Shown one piece after another: positions 40,942 to 50,522 of a stretch of DNA of 59,306 bases. Both the position numbers and the translations under genes were made by a program. The stretch spans positions 1-59,306 of the forward strand of contig CANQVS010000012.1 in assembly GCA_947627345.1 (NCBI GenBank), given 5' to 3'. Numbering within the stretch: the stretch's first letter is position 1; every line of letters begins with the position of its first letter. This DNA is from an uncultured Clostridia bacterium. Lineage in GTDB: Bacteria > Bacillota > Clostridia > Oscillospirales > Acutalibacteraceae. The notes beneath the pieces are model-generated. The model had not been told where the DNA came from and ran no database searches. It saw only the letters and a list, made by a program, of their open reading frames with translations.

Positions 40942-43311
40942 ATGGGTAATCTAATGGAAGAACTAAAACTTACTTCACAGGCTCTCTATTGCGAGAAGCC
41001 CGAAAACCTAACCCCCGCTCAGCTTCATAACGCTCTCGGTAAGGTTGTACAGACCGAAATCGCCGATAATTGGGCAAAGAGCAAGAAAAAACACGCAAGC
41101 GGAAGAAGAGCTTATTACTTTTCCGCGGAGTTCCTTATGGGACGTATGATGTATAATAACCTTTACTGCCTTGGAATTTTAGATGAAACTAAGGCTATGT
41201 TAAAGAAAAAGGGTATCGACATCAACGTGTTTGAGGAAATTGACGACGCGGCTTTGGGCAACGGAGGTCTCGGACGTCTTGCGGCCTGCTATCTTGATTC
41301 AGCGGCTACACAGGAGGTTCCGCTCGACGGCTACGGAATCCGCTATAAGTACGGACTGTTTAAACAGCTTATCGAAAACGGCTATCAGGTAGAAACCGCG
41401 GACGACTGGCAGAAGTTTGAGGACCCGTGGTGTATCCGCCGCGAGGACCAGTCAGTTGAGGTTGAATTTAAGGGTCAGACGGTTAAGGCTGTTCCCTACG
41501 ATATGGCTGTTATCGGCTACGGCACAAAGAATATAAACACCCTGCGACTTTGGCAGGCGGAGGCTGTTGAGGACTTTGACTTTAACGAGTTTAACAATAC
41601 TCACTACGACAGCGCTGTTCAGGCGAAGAACGATGCGGAAAATATCTCACGCGTGCTTTATCCTAATGACAACTCATATGAGGGCAAGGTTTTAAGACTT
41701 AAACAGCAGTATTTCTTCTGCTCGGCTTCTTTGCAGGATATTATGAGAAACTACAAGGAAAAGTACGGCGATGATTTCAGCCACTTTGCAAAGGATTATG
41801 CGTTCCAGCTTAACGATACCCACCCTGTGTCGGCTATTCCCGAGCTTGTAAGACTTCTTATGAACGACGGTTTAAGCTTTGACGAGGCGTTTGAGATTGC
41901 GCGTAAGACCTGCTCTTATACCAACCACACGGTTTTGGGAGAGGCTCTTGAAAAATGGCACGCTGACCTTATGATGGACGTTGTTCCCGAAATTTATCAT
42001 ATTATCTGCCTTATCGCCAATAAGCTTCAGGAGGAGCTTACCGCTATGGGTATCAGCGATGATATGAAGGCAAGAATGAGAATTGTAGATAATAATACCG
42101 TTCATATGGCAAGACTTGCTACCTATGTGTCAACATATGTAAACGGCGTTGCACAGATTCATACCGAAATTCTTAAAGCCGATGTTTTAAAGGATTGGTA
42201 TCAGGTTTATCCCGAGCGTTTCCAGAATAAGACAAACGGTATTACTCAAAGAAGATGGCTCGGACTTTGCAACCCCGAACTCTCGGATTTTATTACCGAG
42301 CGCGTAGGCGACGGCTGGCTTAAAGATTTAAGCAAGCTTTCAAAGCTCAATAAAATGATGGACGATGACACGGTCAAGAAGTTCAACAAGATTAAGGCTA
42401 AGAAAAAGAAAGAGCTTGCGGCTTATATCAAAAAAATGGACGGCGTTGACGTTGACCCGACTATGGTATTTGACGTTCAGGTCAAGCGTCTCCACGAGTA
42501 TAAAAGACAGCTTATCAACGCTTTCTCGATTATGATGATTTACTTTAAGCTTAAAAACGGCGAGCTTAAAAACTGGAACCCGACCTGCTTTATTTTCGGC
42601 GCGAAAGCGGCTCCCGGATACGCGCGCGCAAAGGCTATTATTAAGTATATTAATGAGATTGCGAACCTCGTAAACAACGACCCCGATACCAAGGATAAGC
42701 TTCAGGTTGTTTACTGTTCCAACTACAACGTAAGCTACGCGGAGAAAATTGTTACAGCGGCGGATATTTCCGAGCAGACATCTCTTGCCGGTACAGAGGC
42801 GTCGGGTACGGGTAATATGAAGTTTATGATAAACGGCGCTGTTACTCTCGGTACTTGGGACGGCGCTAATATCGAGATTGCCGAGCAGGCAGGCGTTGAG
42901 AACGAGTACATTTTCGGTGCAAGAGTTGAGGAAGTTGAGAGCATTAAGGATACTTATTCCTCACGCTCAATTTACAACTCCGACCCCGAGATAAAGAGGG
43001 TTGTGGATACTCTCATTGACGGTACCGTAAGCGATGGCAACGCGCAGGGCGAGGGAAGTTTCTCGGAGCTTTACAAGGCTTTACTTGACGGCGCGTCATG
43101 GCACGCTCCCGACCACTATTTCGTACTCTACGATTTAAGAAGCTATCTCGATGCAAAAATTAAGGCAAATTCCGATTACTCAAAGAGAGTGGAATTCGGA
43201 AGAAAATGCCTTATGAACGTAGCTAACTCGGGCAAGTTCAGCTCCGACCGCGCTATCCTTGAATATGCTAAGGATTTGTGGCATGTAGACTACAGAGGCA
43301 AGAAAAAATAA
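40942..43311 (+). CDS. glgP: Glycogen/maltodextrin phosphorylase
   Basis: This 789-residue PLP enzyme splits alpha-1,4-glucans with phosphate to glucose-1-phosphate. It has G-N-G-G-L-G-R-L-A-A-C-Y near 110, H-T-V-L-G-E-A-L-E-K-W, K-R-L-H-E-Y-K-R-Q and the PLP-lysine motif G-T-G-N-M-K-F-M. ATG 40942 follows GGAGG, which overlaps the malQ stop region. With malQ it forms a storage-glucan or starch breakdown unit. Confidence 0.97.
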   Translation: MGNLMEELKLTSQALYCEKPENLTPAQLHNALGKVVQTEIADNWAKSKKKHASGRRAYYFSAEFLMGRMMYNNLYCLGILDETKAMLKKKGIDINVFEEIDDAALGNGGLGRLAACYLDSAATQEVPLDGYGIRYKYGLFKQLIENGYQVETADDWQKFEDPWCIRREDQSVEVEFKGQTVKAVPYDMAVIGYGTKNINTLRLWQAEAVEDFDFNEFNNTHYDSAVQAKNDAENISRVLYPNDNSYEGKVLRLKQQYFFCSASLQDIMRNYKEKYGDDFSHFAKDYAFQLNDTHPVSAIPELVRLLMNDGLSFDEAFEIARKTCSYTNHTVLGEALEKWHADLMMDVVPEIYHIICLIANKLQEELTAMGISDDMKARMRIVDNNTVHMARLATYVSTYVNGVAQIHTEILKADVLKDWYQVYPERFQNKTNGITQRRWLGLCNPELSDFITERVGDGWLKDLSKLSKLNKMMDDDTVKKFNKIKAKKKKELAAYIKKMDGVDVDPTMVFDVQVKRLHEYKRQLINAFSIMMIYFKLKNGELKNWNPTCFIFGAKAAPGYARAKAIIKYINEIANLVNNDPDTKDKLQVVYCSNYNVSYAEKIVTAADISEQTSLAGTEASGTGNMKFMINGAVTLGTWDGANIEIAEQAGVENEYIFGARVEEVESIKDTYSSRSIYNSDPEIKRVVDTLIDGTVSDGNAQGEGSFSELYKALLDGASWHAPDHYFVLYDLRSYLDAKIKANSDYSKRVEFGRKCLMNVANSGKFSSDRAILEYAKDLWHVDYRGKKK

Positions 43312-43325
43312 TACAGCTTAAACTT

Positions 43326-43361
43326 AAACGGCGGTATCTGTTCGGATACCGCCGTTTTTAC
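43326..43361 (+). terminator. Terminator of malQ-glgP
   Basis: AAACGGCGGTATC pairs with GATACCGCCGTTT over TGTTCG, followed by a T-run. Confidence 0.9.
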
Positions 43362-43371
43362 TAATATTTTT

Positions 43372-44090
43372 AGACAGTTGTGCACGAGAGAGCAGAACAA
43401 AGAACCACCCGCTATGCGTGTGCGCGTGAAAAGTTATACAAAAATTCTCCAGACTGGTAGGATAAGGAAGTTGAAGACTTATTGCAAACAGAAAGGAGAA
43501 ATTAATGGCAAGTCAATACAATAATTTATCGCACACGAAATGGCTGTGTAAATATCACATAGTAATAGTACCGAAGTATAGACGAAAAAAATCAGTACAA
43601 ATGAGACATAAGAGAAGTCATAAGAACACTATGTAAATACAAAGGAGTGGAAATACTTGAAAGACATATGATGTCAGACGATGTACATCTGCTTTTTAGC
43701 ATACAAACCCAAAATAGTGTGTCAAGTTTCATTTAATATCTCAAAGGTAAGAGTGCGCTAATTATGTTTGAAAAACAGGTAAACTTAAAGTATAAATTAG
43801 GCAACATACACTTTTGGGCAGAAGGGGAATATGTATCGACAGTTAGACTTAACGAGTCAACAATCAGGGAATACATACAAGACCCAAAAAGCAGATATAG
43901 CTTTAGATAAATTAAGCGTAAAAGAATACGAAGACCCCTTTATGAGATAATCCTTTAAGGGGTTACAAATAAGGCAAAAACAATAAAGTTTGAACAAAGT
44001 GAAAGCCCGCGCCCTGAGACGCGGGTTAGTAACGGGGCTTATAACCCACGTGTAAACCGCCCGTCTGACGGGTGGTTATGATTTGGTGAC
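43372..44090 (+). mobile_element. IS200/IS605-type element, remnant 2 (both ends kept)
   Basis: The left end is GACAGTTG followed by AACCACCCGCTATGCG. The right end has a subterminal hairpin AACCGCCCGT-CTG-ACGGGTGGTT (44055-44076), as is usual where Y1 transposases recognise hairpins rather than inverted repeats, and a second hairpin CCCGCG/CGCGGG at about 44025-44040. The only gene is a broken tnpA. It shares its left half with remnant 1 (112-390). Confidence 0.85.
43505..43950 (+). pseudogene. tnpA: Broken IS200-type transposase (TnpA, Y1 HUH)
   Basis: Starts M-A-S-Q-Y-N-N-L-S-H after GAAAGGAG and continues K-Y-H-I-V-I-V-P-K-Y-R-R-K, then loses frame near 43600. Later pieces are recognisable: D-I-R-E-V-I-R-T-L-C, S-V-S-S-F-I with a stop, K-G-K-S-A-L-I-M-F-E-K-Q, N-I-H-F-W-A-E-G and I-R-E-Y-I-Q, then E-Y-E-D-P-F. 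The HUH site reads D-V-H where active enzymes have H-V-H. An ancestral enzyme of about 150 residues is inferred; this one is dead. Confidence 0.88.
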
Positions 44091-44099
44091 AAAATATAA

Positions 44100-44134
44100 A
44101 ACCCGGCTCAAAGCTTATGGCTTCGGGCCGGGTT
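44100..44134 (-). terminator. Terminator of the RND gene
   Basis: On the minus strand AACCCGGC pairs with GCCGGGTT with inner AAGC/GCTT pairing, followed by TTATATTTTG. Confidence 0.8.
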
Positions 44135-44138
44135 AAAT

Positions 44139-47100
44139 TTATTCTGTTATACTTTCAAAAATGCTTTTTGCCTCTTCCTCGGTTTCGTCAATTTCATCAC
44201 CGAGGTCATCGCCGACATCAATTTCTTTCGGCTGTTTGCGGTAAAGTATATCGTACATAACGGGAACGATGAACAAGGTCATAATTGTTGAGTAAAGCAA
44301 ACCTACGCTTACTACAACCGCCATACTGCGCTGTACCGAGTTTCCCGCGTCCTGCGAGAACACCATTACGCTCATTGAGAGAATAGTCGTCAGTGCGGTC
44401 ATAAGAATCGGGCGCATTCTGGTTTTTCCCGTTTCAATCAGCGCGCGTCTTTTCTCAACCCCGTGCAGTCGGAGCCGATTGACGTAATCGACAAATACTA
44501 TACCGTTGTTTACAACCGTTCCCATAAGAATCATAAAGCCCATAAGCGACATTGCGGAAATTGTCATTCCGAACAGTCCGAGACCTATCATTCCGCCAGT
44601 AAACGCCAGCGGTACGGTGAAGATAACGATAAACGGCGAGAGAAAACTCTGGAACTGCGCGACCATTATAAGATAGATAAGCAAAAATCCGAGCAGAATC
44701 GCCTGGAGCATTTGCTTAAGCATATCAGTAGTCTGTATCGAGGAGCCTGCAATTTCAACCTCATATCCCGACGGAGTTTTATAGCTGTCGAGTTTTTTCT
44801 GCAATTCTCTCGCAAGCAGTGCGGAGTTGTACTGCTCGCCTGTTTCACCGCTTACGGTTAAATACATACGTTGGTTTTCCCTTGTTATGCTGTCCATAGT
44901 GTAGCCGTCCTCGGCGGTTGCAAATTTTGAAAGCGGATAGGTTTTCTTTACGTCCTCGCCCTTGCTGTTTTTTGTTGTCGCCTCAATCGAAAGATTAAGT
45001 ATGTTGCCGTATGTCAGCTTATCGGTTTTATCGACAATATTAACGTCAACGTCCCTGTCGTCAATTTTCATAGTGAGAGCGTTTTTCTCGGTGGCCGCCT
45101 TAGCGGAGATTTGCTGAAAAATCTGTGCGACGGTAAGTCCGTATTCGGCCGCCTTGTTTCTGTTTATATGAAGTCTTAGGGTTTTATCCGCCTCGGTAAT
45201 GCCGTTTTCGGTATTTTCAACGCCCTTGATGCTTTTCATCATATCCATAACGTCCTCGCTGATGTCGATAAGCTTTTCCTTATCGTCGCCGTATATGTTG
45301 ACGGTCAGACCCGTATCGGAAAGCGACGACATACTTCCCATAGCGGAGGAGGACGCGGAAATTTCCTTGCATTTGATATTTTTTGTTTTTTCCTCAATTT
45401 CCTGCCTGATATGTTTATATTCGTCGGTAGTTTTTATATCGTCATCGGTCAGCACGTTAAAGCTGAACGACGTGTAATTATCGGTAACTCCCGAGCCGAT
45501 TATACTCGACATAACTCCCGTATTTCCGTCAAGCGCGCTGATTTTTGAGATACCCTTAATGTCCATAAGGGTATCCATAACCTTGTCGGCTGTTTTGTAG
45601 GCTTTTTCCTTGGGCGTATCGTCTTCAAGGGTTAAAGTTACCGAAATCTGATTGCTTTCCGTTGTGTCAATCATAACAATTCCCGTGTTAAAGGTCTGGA
45701 TAATACAGATTACCAAAAGCGCGACCGAAACTATAATTGAAACCGCCTTGTGCCTTAAACAGAGTGAAAGAGCCTTTGCGTAGAAGTTTTTAAGCTTATC
45801 AAACCAGTTCTGCTTTCTTTCCCTTGTATTTTTAAGCAGAATACTTCCGAGAGTAGGAACAACGGTAAGCGCCACAAGGAGCGACGCCGTAAGCGCATAG
45901 GAAATTGTAAACGCGAACGGAATCAAAAGCTGTGCAATCATTCCCGTGGTGTAAACCATAGGTAAAAATACGCAGATTGTGGTCGCGGTCGAGGCTATTA
46001 TGGGAGCGGCAACTTGTTTAGCGCCCTGAACCGCCGCCCTTGGCGCGGGTACTCCCCTTTGTCTTAATCTGAAAATATTTTCCATTACAACAACGGAGTT
46101 ATCGACAAGCATACCTATACTTATACATAATCCCGCAAGCGACATCACGTTAATGTTTATTCCCGTAAAATACATAATAATGAGGGCGAACATTACGCTG
46201 AACGGAATGCTGAACGCGACAACAATAGTCGGTTTCACGGATTTTAAGAACAGCGCAAGGATTAAAATTGCGAGCGCCGCGCCCAAAAGGATACTGCTCA
46301 AAACCGTGTTTATAATTCTCGCGATATACGAGCCCTGATTCATCATTGTTGTAAAGGAAAGTCCGTCATACTTGTTTTCAAGCTCGCTGAACGCGTTTTG
46401 AATTGAGTCGGACACAACGCTTGTGTTCGCCGTGCTTGCCTTGTAAACTGAAATCATAACAGCGTCTTCGCCGTTTACCTTGCTGTATGCCTCTCCGACA
46501 TTATCAATAACTAAAATGTCCGCCACGTCTTTAAGACGGATTTTTCCAACGCCGTCAAGTTTTGTAAGCACAAGGTTTTTAAGCTGGGAGGGGCTGTCAA
46601 AGCTTTCGTTTATCTCAACGAGCCATTGATTGGAGTTTTTATCCTCGACATAGCCCGCGGGCATTGAGAAGTTTTGGGCGCTTATGAGCTGTGAGAGTGT
46701 GTCGAGCGATAACAGCGCGTCTATGTTTGAATTTTCTCTTGCGGTCTTGATTGAATTTTCGAGTTTTTTCTCCGCGGATTCAAGCTCCTTTTCCGCCTTT
46801 GAAATTTCTGACTTTGCGGAATTTATACCCGCCTGACCTGCGCCGAAAGTCGCCGCCGAGGTAAGGCCTGCCGAGGTCGACTTGGACTGCGCGCCGTCAA
46901 CGTCCTTGAGCTGTGCGGAAAGCTTTTTGTTTACTGCCTCCTGAGCCTTTATCTCGGTATTAAGATTTGAAACCTCCGTATCAATTTGCGGAATACGAAC
47001 CTCAATGGCATTATACACCTTTTTAAGATTGTCAAGGCTTAATTTTTCCACTTGAGCGCCGTATCCGATTTTCTTCATCCAATCGACAAATTTGTTAAAA

Positions 47101-48083
47101 TCATCGGGATTTTGCACCGCCTCTTTTACCGAGGACGGAATCTTTATTCCCGCCTGCTGTGAAAGGGGAGAAAGCGACTTGTTTAAATTTTCGAGCGTGG
47201 AGTTTAAGGTATTGTATGTGCTTTCAAGCTTGGCATCCTGATAAGCCTTTTTCTCCGCCTCTAAGGCGGCTTTCCCCGCTTTAAGGCTTGTTAAGGCCGA
47301 GTCGTACGCCGACTTTGTGGCCTGCGCTTTTGAAAGCTGTGCCGACGCGTCGCCTAATTGTTTGTTCGCCTTTTTCTGTTGCGCTTTAAGCTCGTTTTCG
47401 CTGTCCTTTAATTTTCTTTTGCTTTCGCTTAATTCGTTCTTTGATTTTGTAATCTTGTCGTCAGCCTCGCCCAGCTTATCGTTCGTTTTCGCGAGGAGTT
47501 TTCCGTTTATTCTGTCAATCTTTTTGCTGTTCAGGCGAATTTCCACGCTGTCCTCGATAAGACCGTTTGCCGATACGCTCGCAACGCCGTCCTGCCTTTC
47601 GAGGTAGGGCTTTATTGTTTTTTGCGTAAACTGGGAAAGCTGTTTGATGTCCATATCCTTGCAGTTTACGTTGGCATACATCGTCGCCACCATATCCATA
47701 CTGACTTCCATAATATTCGGCGTACCGCATTCATCGGGCAAATCAAGGGAGTTAACTGTTTTTGATACGCGTACCAAAGCCGAGTCCATATCGGTATTAT
47801 CGGCAAAGCTTAACATAACCACCCCATAATTATTAGAAGAGGTGCTGTCGACTTCCTCAACACCGCTTAATGTTCCGAGAGAGCTTTCCATAACCTCTGT
47901 AACGTCCTTTTCAACCTTTTCGGGGGAGGCTCCGATTTCGGTTGTAATAACCGCGATGTACGGCAGTTCGAGGTCGGGCAGAAGGTCGGTTTTCATAGAA
48001 TTAAGACTTACCGCCCCGATTACCAGTACCACAATGACAGCTACTATCATAAAGTACGGTTTTTTTACAAAGAATTTTGTCAT
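44139..48083 (-). CDS. RND-family efflux permease with coiled-coil insertion
   Basis: This 1314-residue protein of the AcrB/HAE1 group exports substrates using the proton gradient. One TM near the N-terminus (about 8-30), a TM bundle in the middle (about 610-760) and one at the end, with S-I-G-M-L-V-D-N-S-V-V-V-M-E-N as the TM4 motif (one Asp in place of the usual pair). The first outside domain is enlarged by Lys/Glu/Ala-rich coiled coils (about 205-450). ATG 48083 (M-T-K-F-F-V-K-K-P-Y) is chosen over the longer frame. No membrane-fusion partner gene is adjacent, so the insertion may take over part of that role. Confidence 0.9.
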   Translation of the reverse strand: MTKFFVKKPYFMIVAVIVVLVIGAVSLNSMKTDLLPDLELPYIAVITTEIGASPEKVEKDVTEVMESSLGTLSGVEEVDSTSSNNYGVVMLSFADNTDMDSALVRVSKTVNSLDLPDECGTPNIMEVSMDMVATMYANVNCKDMDIKQLSQFTQKTIKPYLERQDGVASVSANGLIEDSVEIRLNSKKIDRINGKLLAKTNDKLGEADDKITKSKNELSESKRKLKDSENELKAQQKKANKQLGDASAQLSKAQATKSAYDSALTSLKAGKAALEAEKKAYQDAKLESTYNTLNSTLENLNKSLSPLSQQAGIKIPSSVKEAVQNPDDFNKFVDWMKKIGYGAQVEKLSLDNLKKVYNAIEVRIPQIDTEVSNLNTEIKAQEAVNKKLSAQLKDVDGAQSKSTSAGLTSAATFGAGQAGINSAKSEISKAEKELESAEKKLENSIKTARENSNIDALLSLDTLSQLISAQNFSMPAGYVEDKNSNQWLVEINESFDSPSQLKNLVLTKLDGVGKIRLKDVADILVIDNVGEAYSKVNGEDAVMISVYKASTANTSVVSDSIQNAFSELENKYDGLSFTTMMNQGSYIARIINTVLSSILLGAALAILILALFLKSVKPTIVVAFSIPFSVMFALIIMYFTGININVMSLAGLCISIGMLVDNSVVVMENIFRLRQRGVPAPRAAVQGAKQVAAPIIASTATTICVFLPMVYTTGMIAQLLIPFAFTISYALTASLLVALTVVPTLGSILLKNTRERKQNWFDKLKNFYAKALSLCLRHKAVSIIVSVALLVICIIQTFNTGIVMIDTTESNQISVTLTLEDDTPKEKAYKTADKVMDTLMDIKGISKISALDGNTGVMSSIIGSGVTDNYTSFSFNVLTDDDIKTTDEYKHIRQEIEEKTKNIKCKEISASSSAMGSMSSLSDTGLTVNIYGDDKEKLIDISEDVMDMMKSIKGVENTENGITEADKTLRLHINRNKAAEYGLTVAQIFQQISAKAATEKNALTMKIDDRDVDVNIVDKTDKLTYGNILNLSIEATTKNSKGEDVKKTYPLSKFATAEDGYTMDSITRENQRMYLTVSGETGEQYNSALLARELQKKLDSYKTPSGYEVEIAGSSIQTTDMLKQMLQAILLGFLLIYLIMVAQFQSFLSPFIVIFTVPLAFTGGMIGLGLFGMTISAMSLMGFMILMGTVVNNGIVFVDYVNRLRLHGVEKRRALIETGKTRMRPILMTALTTILSMSVMVFSQDAGNSVQRSMAVVVSVGLLYSTIMTLFIVPVMYDILYRKQPKEIDVGDDLGDEIDETEEEAKSIFESITE

Positions 48084-48230
48084 CTGAAGCTCATTCCTTC
48101 TATATAAATTATAAACTGCATTAGGCATATCTAACCAATTGTAACATACTATAAAATGCAAATCAAGAAATCATATGGGATTTTATCCGTTAAAATGAAA
48201 AATCGTTGCAAAATTTTGTGTATGCAACGA

Positions 48231-48440
48231 TTAATTCATTTTCGGATTATCGGTTCTTCCTAAAAGATAGTCTATTGATACGCCGAAGTAATCGGCTAAG
48301 ATAATCAGCGTTTTGTAGTCCGCCTGACGTGTTTCCGTTTCATAACGGCAGATTGTATTCTGATTCATATTCAAATCGAGCGCAAGGCGCGTCTGCGACA
48401 GGTGCCTTTGAAGTCTTAACTCTTTAAGCCGAAAGTTCAA
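48231..48440 (-). CDS. XRE-family regulator
   Basis: This 69-residue protein is a single Cro/CI helix-turn-helix (L-S-Q-T-R-L-A-L-D-L-N-M, then N-T-I-C-R-Y-E-T) with V-S-I-D-Y-L-L-G-R after it. The start is TTG 48440 with GAGGTG seven bases before. Two dyads upstream suggest autoregulation and possibly control of the divergent ABC operon. Confidence 0.85.
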   Translation of the reverse strand: MNFRLKELRLQRHLSQTRLALDLNMNQNTICRYETETRQADYKTLIILADYFGVSIDYLLGRTDNPKMN

Positions 48441-48463
48441 TTATAATCACCTCTTGACATTAT

Positions 48464-48505
48464 TATACCGAAATGGTATAATGCAATTATCCCGTTTTGG
48501 GATAA
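48464..48505. promoter_or_regulatory. Paired operators for the XRE regulator
   Basis: TATACC-GAAAT-GGTATA (48464-48480) and TTATCCC-GTTTT-GGGATAA (48487-48505) share the form AT(A/C)CC-N5-GG(G/T)AT. Their centres are 24 bp apart. Confidence 0.75.
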
Positions 48506-48530
48506 AATGTTTGTTCTTAAATAAAATCTC

Positions 48531-48560
48531 TTGAAAAATATGTAGAACATACGTTATAAT
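48531..48560 (+). promoter_or_regulatory. Promoter of the ABC exporter operon
   Basis: TTGAAA, 18 bp and TATAAT. The leader 48567-48695 holds the dyad ACTCTA-CGT-TAGAGT, a TGACAG/CTGTCA hairpin and a GC-rich segment followed by TTTTTTTT (48623-48643), which could act as an attenuator. Confidence 0.6.
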
Positions 48561-48695
48561 CTTGTTACTCTACGTTAGAGTGGCTGTGTGACAGGTTCGT
48601 GTCTATCTGTCATCTTCTTTGCGGCCGCGGTTGGTTTTTTTTAAAGAATAAAACTTCGGTTGCGTTTCTTATTTCTTACAAAAGGAGATGAAAAA

Positions 48696-49709
48696 ATGAT
48701 TTATGTTGAAAACCTGAAAAAGGAATTCAAAAAAGCGATTAAGGAACCAGGCTTAAAGGGGAGCTTAAAATCTTTTATTAAGCCGAAAAATGAAATTATC
48801 ACAGCAGTAGACGATATTTCCTTTCACGTTTCAAAAGGCGAAATTCTGGGCTTTATCGGCCCGAACGGCGCCGGAAAATCTACCGTGATTAAGATGCTTA
48901 CGGGTATCTTGACTCCAACCTCCGGAAGATGTGAGATAAACGGTAAAATCCCCTATAAAAACCGTAAAAGTTATGTAAAGGAAATAGGCGTTGTTTTCGG
49001 ACAGCGCACCCAGCTTTGGTGGGATTTGGCTCTCAGGGAAACCTACACGGTACTGAAAGAAATCTACGAGGTGGACGATGAGAGCTACAAAAAGCGGATG
49101 GCGTTTTTAAACGAGGTTCTGGAGCTTGACAGCTTTATCACAAGCCCCGTGAGAACGCTCTCGCTCGGACAGCGTATGCGCGCGGATATAGCCGCGTCGC
49201 TTTTGCACAGTCCGAAGGTTTTGTTTCTTGACGAGCCGACAATCGGGCTTGACGTTGTGGTCAAGGACAATATCCGAAAGGCGGTTAAGGCGATTAACGC
49301 CGAGGAAAACACGACGGTAATCCTGACGACTCACGACCTTCAGGACGTCGAGAATTTATGCGACCGTATCGTTATGATTGATAAGGGCAACAAGGTGTTT
49401 GACGGAGAAATATCAATGCTGAAAACTAAATACGGTCAGTCGCGCGAGATGAAATTTGTACCAGAGGATTTGGACGCGTTTAATAACCTCGATTATTTAG
49501 GCGAATTTAATCTTAAAGACAGCGACATCGAGGTTGAAAACGACGGACACACGGTAAGCGTCCGCTTTAACAGCGACGCGGTCAGCGTTGAAAAAATACT
49601 CAACTACACTCTCTCCAAAACCCACGTTAAGGATATAAACGTAAAGGACGCGGATATTGAGGAGATAATAAAGGGTATTTACCGCAGTGAGGTGAAGCTC
49701 GATGCGTAA
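48696..49709 (+). CDS. ABC-2 exporter, ATP-binding protein
   Basis: This 337-residue ATPase is of the multidrug/antibiotic (DrrA/NatA-like) group. Walker A is G-P-N-G-A-G-K-S-T, signature L-S-L-G-Q-R-M, Walker B V-L-F-L-D-E-P-T, and the switch His is in T-T-H-D. A C-terminal extension of about 100 residues is usual for this group. ATG 48696 follows AAAAGGAG. Its end overlaps the first permease gene by eight bases. Confidence 0.93.
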   Translation: MIYVENLKKEFKKAIKEPGLKGSLKSFIKPKNEIITAVDDISFHVSKGEILGFIGPNGAGKSTVIKMLTGILTPTSGRCEINGKIPYKNRKSYVKEIGVVFGQRTQLWWDLALRETYTVLKEIYEVDDESYKKRMAFLNEVLELDSFITSPVRTLSLGQRMRADIAASLLHSPKVLFLDEPTIGLDVVVKDNIRKAVKAINAEENTTVILTTHDLQDVENLCDRIVMIDKGNKVFDGEISMLKTKYGQSREMKFVPEDLDAFNNLDYLGEFNLKDSDIEVENDGHTVSVRFNSDAVSVEKILNYTLSKTHVKDINVKDADIEEIIKGIYRSEVKLDA

Positions 49710-50520
49710 AATACTTAAAACCTACAAGCCCTTTACTCACGCGGGTCTTTTAATGGCGGCGCAGTATCGCGCAAACTTTTTCTTCTTTATACTGGGCGAT
49801 ATTTTAATGTGCTTTATAAATTATTTTCTCTGGCACGCGGTTTACAATTCGGGTTCGGCGGAAAGCTTTAAAGGCTTTACCGAGGTTGATATGGTCGTTT
49901 ATATTTTCATAAGCTTTCTGACAACGACGATAGCCTACTCGGACGGAACATATGCTGTCGGCGAGGAAATCCGTGACGGAACAATCGCTATGCGTATGAT
50001 TAAGCCGATTCGATTTGAACTTGCGTTTCTCTTTCAGGAGCTTGGAGAGAGAATTATGACGTTGTTTTTGGTGTTTGTTCCCCTTGTTTCGGGAGTTGAA
50101 ATCTACAAATTCGTTATGACAGGCTCGGTAAGGTTTAATATCGTAAACTTTGTTCTTTATTTTATAAGCCTTACGCTTGCGTATTTAATCAACTTTTATT
50201 TCAACGTCTGCTACGGTTATTCGGCGTTCGTGCTGAAAAACCTTTGGGGCTCAAACTTCCTTAAAAACTGTATCGTCGGTTTTCTTTCGGGAACGACTAT
50301 TCCGCTTGCGTTTTTGCCTCCTGTCGTTTCTGCCGTGCTTAATTTTCTCCCGTTTGCAACGCTTTCGTATATTCCCGTTATGATTTATCTCGGAATGTAC
50401 GCGCCCGTTCAGATACTTTACAGCTTCGGACTTCAGATTTTTTGGCTCGCGTTTTTTATAGCGCTTCAGCAGATAATTTGGAACGCGAGCATTAAACGTA
50501 TGAGCGTACAGGGGGGTTGA
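49702..50520 (+). CDS. ABC-2 exporter, permease 1
   Basis: This 272-residue protein has about six membrane segments and belongs to the ABC-2 permease group found as pairs with such an ATPase (COG4587-like). Features are A-Q-Y-R-A-N-F-F-F-F-I-L-G-D near the start and E-E-I-R-D-G-T-I-A-M in the first cytosolic helix, the usual coupling region. It overlaps its neighbours on both sides, so the three proteins form one complex. The substrate is unknown. Confidence 0.88.
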   Translation: MRKILKTYKPFTHAGLLMAAQYRANFFFFILGDILMCFINYFLWHAVYNSGSAESFKGFTEVDMVVYIFISFLTTTIAYSDGTYAVGEEIRDGTIAMRMIKPIRFELAFLFQELGERIMTLFLVFVPLVSGVEIYKFVMTGSVRFNIVNFVLYFISLTLAYLINFYFNVCYGYSAFVLKNLWGSNFLKNCIVGFLSGTTIPLAFLPPVVSAVLNFLPFATLSYIPVMIYLGMYAPVQILYSFGLQIFWLAFFIALQQIIWNASIKRMSVQGG

Positions 50521-50522
50521 GT

